Below, piece after piece: positions 31,982 through 33,956 of a stretch of DNA of 33,956 bases; position 1 is the stretch's first letter; the number at the start of each line of letters is the position of its first letter. Origin of the DNA: Thermoanaerobaculum aquaticum (GTDB lineage Bacteria > Acidobacteriota > UBA4820); assembly GCA_020722885.1 (NCBI GenBank), contig DYJZ01000010.1, forward strand, positions 1 to 33,956, read 5' to 3'. Both the position numbers and the translations under genes were made by a program. The notes below the pieces were generated by a model. The model saw only the letters and a program-made list of their open reading frames with translations. It had not been told where the DNA came from and did no database searches.

Positions 31982-33847
31982 TTAGTTGTCTGTAAACTTT
32001 AAAAGTTCATCAAAATTTAAATTCGAAAAAGAATCTTCAGACGCCTCTTCAATGTCATTACCTCTCTTATATTCCTTCTCAATTTCTTCTATTCTTGATC
32101 TGTCAATATTTTTCTCTTTAATAAATTGCTCTCGCAGCCCCTCATTGTTTTCCTTAATAACTCTTGGGAGAATTGAAGTCAAATATTCATTTTCGCTTAT
32201 AAACTGTTCAAGAGCGGATTCAAAAGCCCCTTCAGGAACTCTGTACTCCTCTCCAAAATTTTTCTTTACAAGCCCAAAAATTTCTTTTTTCAGAATGCTT
32301 ATGTGCGACGGTTTTCCCAAATCAAAATAGAATCTACTGAAAATATCTTTTATTTTCTGAAGTATAAAATTGTGAACCCTTTCTGCATTTGCAATGCTGT
32401 TAATCTGAAACGCTGCCTGGGTAATGTTCAACTCGTTTTTCTCAATTTTCTTTATTGTATTCATAAGAAGTTCAACCTTCTTTTTGCCGAACCTCAACGA
32501 ATAGACATTGTTGTAAATTGGTTCTATCAACAATTCTCCAAGAATCTTCGGATCAATTTCATCAAGCATCTTCTTGTTTCCAAGAAGAGATCTTATCTTA
32601 TCTTCACTTATCTCTGCTTCTTCAAGAAAAGCAAGATGATTTATTACATTCATTGCATTGTCAAGCCTGTCAAAATAGGTAACTATTTCTGTAAAGAGTT
32701 CAAAGGCTTCAAAATCTTCGGTTTCAGCCGCTTTTTCATCGAGTATTCTGCCGGTCTCCAGAAGAATATGTTCAAACCCATTGTCTCTGTTGACATGAGC
32801 CTTGTGTTTTATTTTAAGAAGTTTGCTGATTTCTTCTTTTCCTATTACCTCTCTTGGTCTTGCACTTGATAGAAACAGTCCTTCAAAAATAGAACGCATT
32901 TCCCTGAGAAATGGACTCTCTTTTTCTTTTTGAAGTAAATCTTTCGCTTTTGGTATCAAATTATCAAGCGTATCAAAGAGAGCCAGTGGAAGATTATGCC
33001 TCATTGCCAGGTTTCTCAATGAGTTTAAACGGGCAATTTTGTTTGAATCAAGAGGCGTATTTAAGGCAAATGCAAGTATGTCCTTGTATTCATCAACTAT
33101 GGCTCTGTTTTCCTGCGATTTGTAAAGGATATCGATTACAATTCTTCTTCTCTGGTATTCTTCAATATTTATCTCATCTGCAAATTTCATTACGAAAGCT
33201 TCATCCTCATCCGTCCACAATTTCTTTTTTGAATAGTGTCTTTGAACGAATTTGTAAAATTGGCTATTTGTTTTGTGTTTCAGTCTTACCATAAGAAGAA
33301 GAGCATCAGGATCTGAAATCTCCTTTAAAATGCTCTCTGAAAGTGCATCATCGTTTTCTTCCCCAACATAAGAAGTTCTTTTTAGAAGTTTGCCCAGAAT
33401 CTTTAAAAGAACCTCCTGTGTCCTTCTCAGCGAGTATGGCCAGTTGGCTTTGACCAGAAAAAAGATGTTCGATATTGCATTGCCCTCAAGAAATAATTCT
33501 TTGTATGTTATTTCTCCTCTTAGATTGGGGGAAAACTCAAGTCCTTTATCACCCTGCCGGGTTCCAAAAAGAAGAAGGCGATTTTGAATTTCCTTATGAG
33601 TCAGATCATTTAAAGGAAGAGGAGAGCCAAACATATACTCTGACACAATACCTCCTGTTCCGCTAAAAATAATTTTATCTTTTTCCAGCGTTATGTAATT
33701 GCCGGCAAGAAAGAAAGAGATTTCCCTTTCATCTTTTACTTTTTCTATTTCATAGAAATGTGAAGAGAGAGGCTTTTCCCCTGCAAGATTAGCAAAAAAT
33801 TCAATTTCTTTCGAATGTCTTCCGTGTAGACGAATATCTTTAATCAT
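31982..33847 (-). CDS. Conserved-looking hypothetical protein, 621 residues, function unknown
   Basis: I do not recognise a functional domain. The protein has no signal peptide or membrane segment, so it is probably cytoplasmic. Residues 1-115 look like a mixed alpha/beta domain containing GTGGIVSEYMFGSPLP (about 65-80) and NRLLLFG. From about 120 to the end it is almost entirely helical and charged, with several LxxL-rich stretches and an acidic C-terminal tail. Codon use resembles the neighbours and the frame is intact, so it is a real gene. It might belong to an unnamed family seen in Deltaproteobacteria (TIGR04442), but that is an uncertain recollection. It forms its own transcription unit upstream of parA, with a promoter beside repeat B3; the ribosome binding site is weak. 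Confidence 0.8.
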   Translation of the reverse strand: MIKDIRLHGRHSKEIEFFANLAGEKPLSSHFYEIEKVKDEREISFFLAGNYITLEKDKIIFSGTGGIVSEYMFGSPLPLNDLTHKEIQNRLLLFGTRQGDKGLEFSPNLRGEITYKELFLEGNAISNIFFLVKANWPYSLRRTQEVLLKILGKLLKRTSYVGEENDDALSESILKEISDPDALLLMVRLKHKTNSQFYKFVQRHYSKKKLWTDEDEAFVMKFADEINIEEYQRRRIVIDILYKSQENRAIVDEYKDILAFALNTPLDSNKIARLNSLRNLAMRHNLPLALFDTLDNLIPKAKDLLQKEKESPFLREMRSIFEGLFLSSARPREVIGKEEISKLLKIKHKAHVNRDNGFEHILLETGRILDEKAAETEDFEAFELFTEIVTYFDRLDNAMNVINHLAFLEEAEISEDKIRSLLGNKKMLDEIDPKILGELLIEPIYNNVYSLRFGKKKVELLMNTIKKIEKNELNITQAAFQINSIANAERVHNFILQKIKDIFSRFYFDLGKPSHISILKKEIFGLVKKNFGEEYRVPEGAFESALEQFISENEYLTSILPRVIKENNEGLREQFIKEKNIDRSRIEEIEKEYKRGNDIEEASEDSFSNLNFDELLKFTDN

Positions 33848-33862
33848 TTTCTACCATATATT

Positions 33863-33892
33863 ATTGTAACAGATAAATCAAACACTCTTCAA
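33863..33892 (-). promoter_or_regulatory. Promoter of the 621-residue hypothetical gene, abutting repeat B3
   Basis: On the minus strand, TTGAAG (33887-33892) is 18 bp from TACAAT (33863-33868). The leader to the ATG at 33847 would be only about 10 nt. The -35 begins 3 bp after the end of repeat B3. Confidence 0.6.
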
Positions 33893-33895
33893 TGC

Positions 33896-33956
33896 ATTGT
33901 GGAAGTCCACAACATTTGAGACTTTTTGGGAAGGAAAGGCAGCAAGACAAATTTAT
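33896..33956 (-). repeat. Dispersed repeat family B, copy B3 (cut by the window end)
   Basis: 61 bp match the promoter-proximal end of B1 and B2 with only a few substitutions. The copy runs off the window, so its full extent is unknown. Confidence 0.75.

Overview
The window is a low-GC bacterial chromosome segment with compact, overlapping gene clusters. Start codons are ATG, GTG and TTG, usually behind GGAGG- or AGGGG-type ribosome binding sites. The gene content (a dcw division/peptidoglycan cluster, ParAB with a bactofilin, PCMT, M16 and M32 peptidases, QueG) suggests a Gram-negative-type, probably deep-branching bacterium. The sequence alone does not let me name the phylum. Nothing here looks like a prophage, plasmid or CRISPR locus.

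Layout. 1-3832: a repeat, tRNA-Val(UAC), pcm (minus) and, divergently, a two-domain M16 peptidase (plus). 3879-5195: an exported thioredoxin-fold protein (minus). 5196-5897: about 700 bp of intergenic mosaic repeats. 5898-9466: ychF, M32 carboxypeptidase and trxB (plus). 9467-10057: a second repeat mosaic. 10058-24683: a 13-gene dcw operon mraZ-rsmH-ftsL-ftsI-murE-murF-murD-ftsW-murC-murB-ftsQ-ftsA-ftsZ, with a clear promoter, three MraZ operator repeats and a strong terminator. mraY and murG are missing from their usual places. 24684-25053: inverted copies of two repeat families. 25054-27031: queG (plus) converging on, and overlapping, prs (minus), which lies just behind tRNA-Gln(UUG). 27328-31460: a minus-strand operon parA-parB-bactofilin-M24 peptidase-methyltransferase. 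31982-33847: a 621-residue protein of unknown function (minus).

How the genes work together. The dcw block makes UDP-MurNAc-pentapeptide (MurB-C-D-E-F), polymerises and crosslinks septal peptidoglycan (FtsW, FtsI) and builds the divisome (FtsL, FtsQ, FtsA, FtsZ). MraZ and RsmH provide regulation and rRNA methylation. The parA operon is likely to handle chromosome segregation and polar or cytoskeletal scaffolding. trxB and the exported thioredoxin-like protein point to thiol redox work; queG and prs serve tRNA modification and nucleotide metabolism.

The least expected signal is in the intergenic DNA. One dispersed repeat (family B: 27084, 31509, 33896) ends exactly 3 bp before the -35-like hexamer of three different minus-strand transcription units. 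A second family (P: 5209, 9515, 25000) carries a conserved TTGACT-N16-NANAAT promoter in front of the thioredoxin-like gene and queG, with an orphan copy behind trxB. Two further families (A and C) fill the other gaps. These look like promoter-carrying or promoter-targeting mobile repeats. A small cluster of DnaA-box-like 9-mers lies inside the interrupted B copy upstream of parA.
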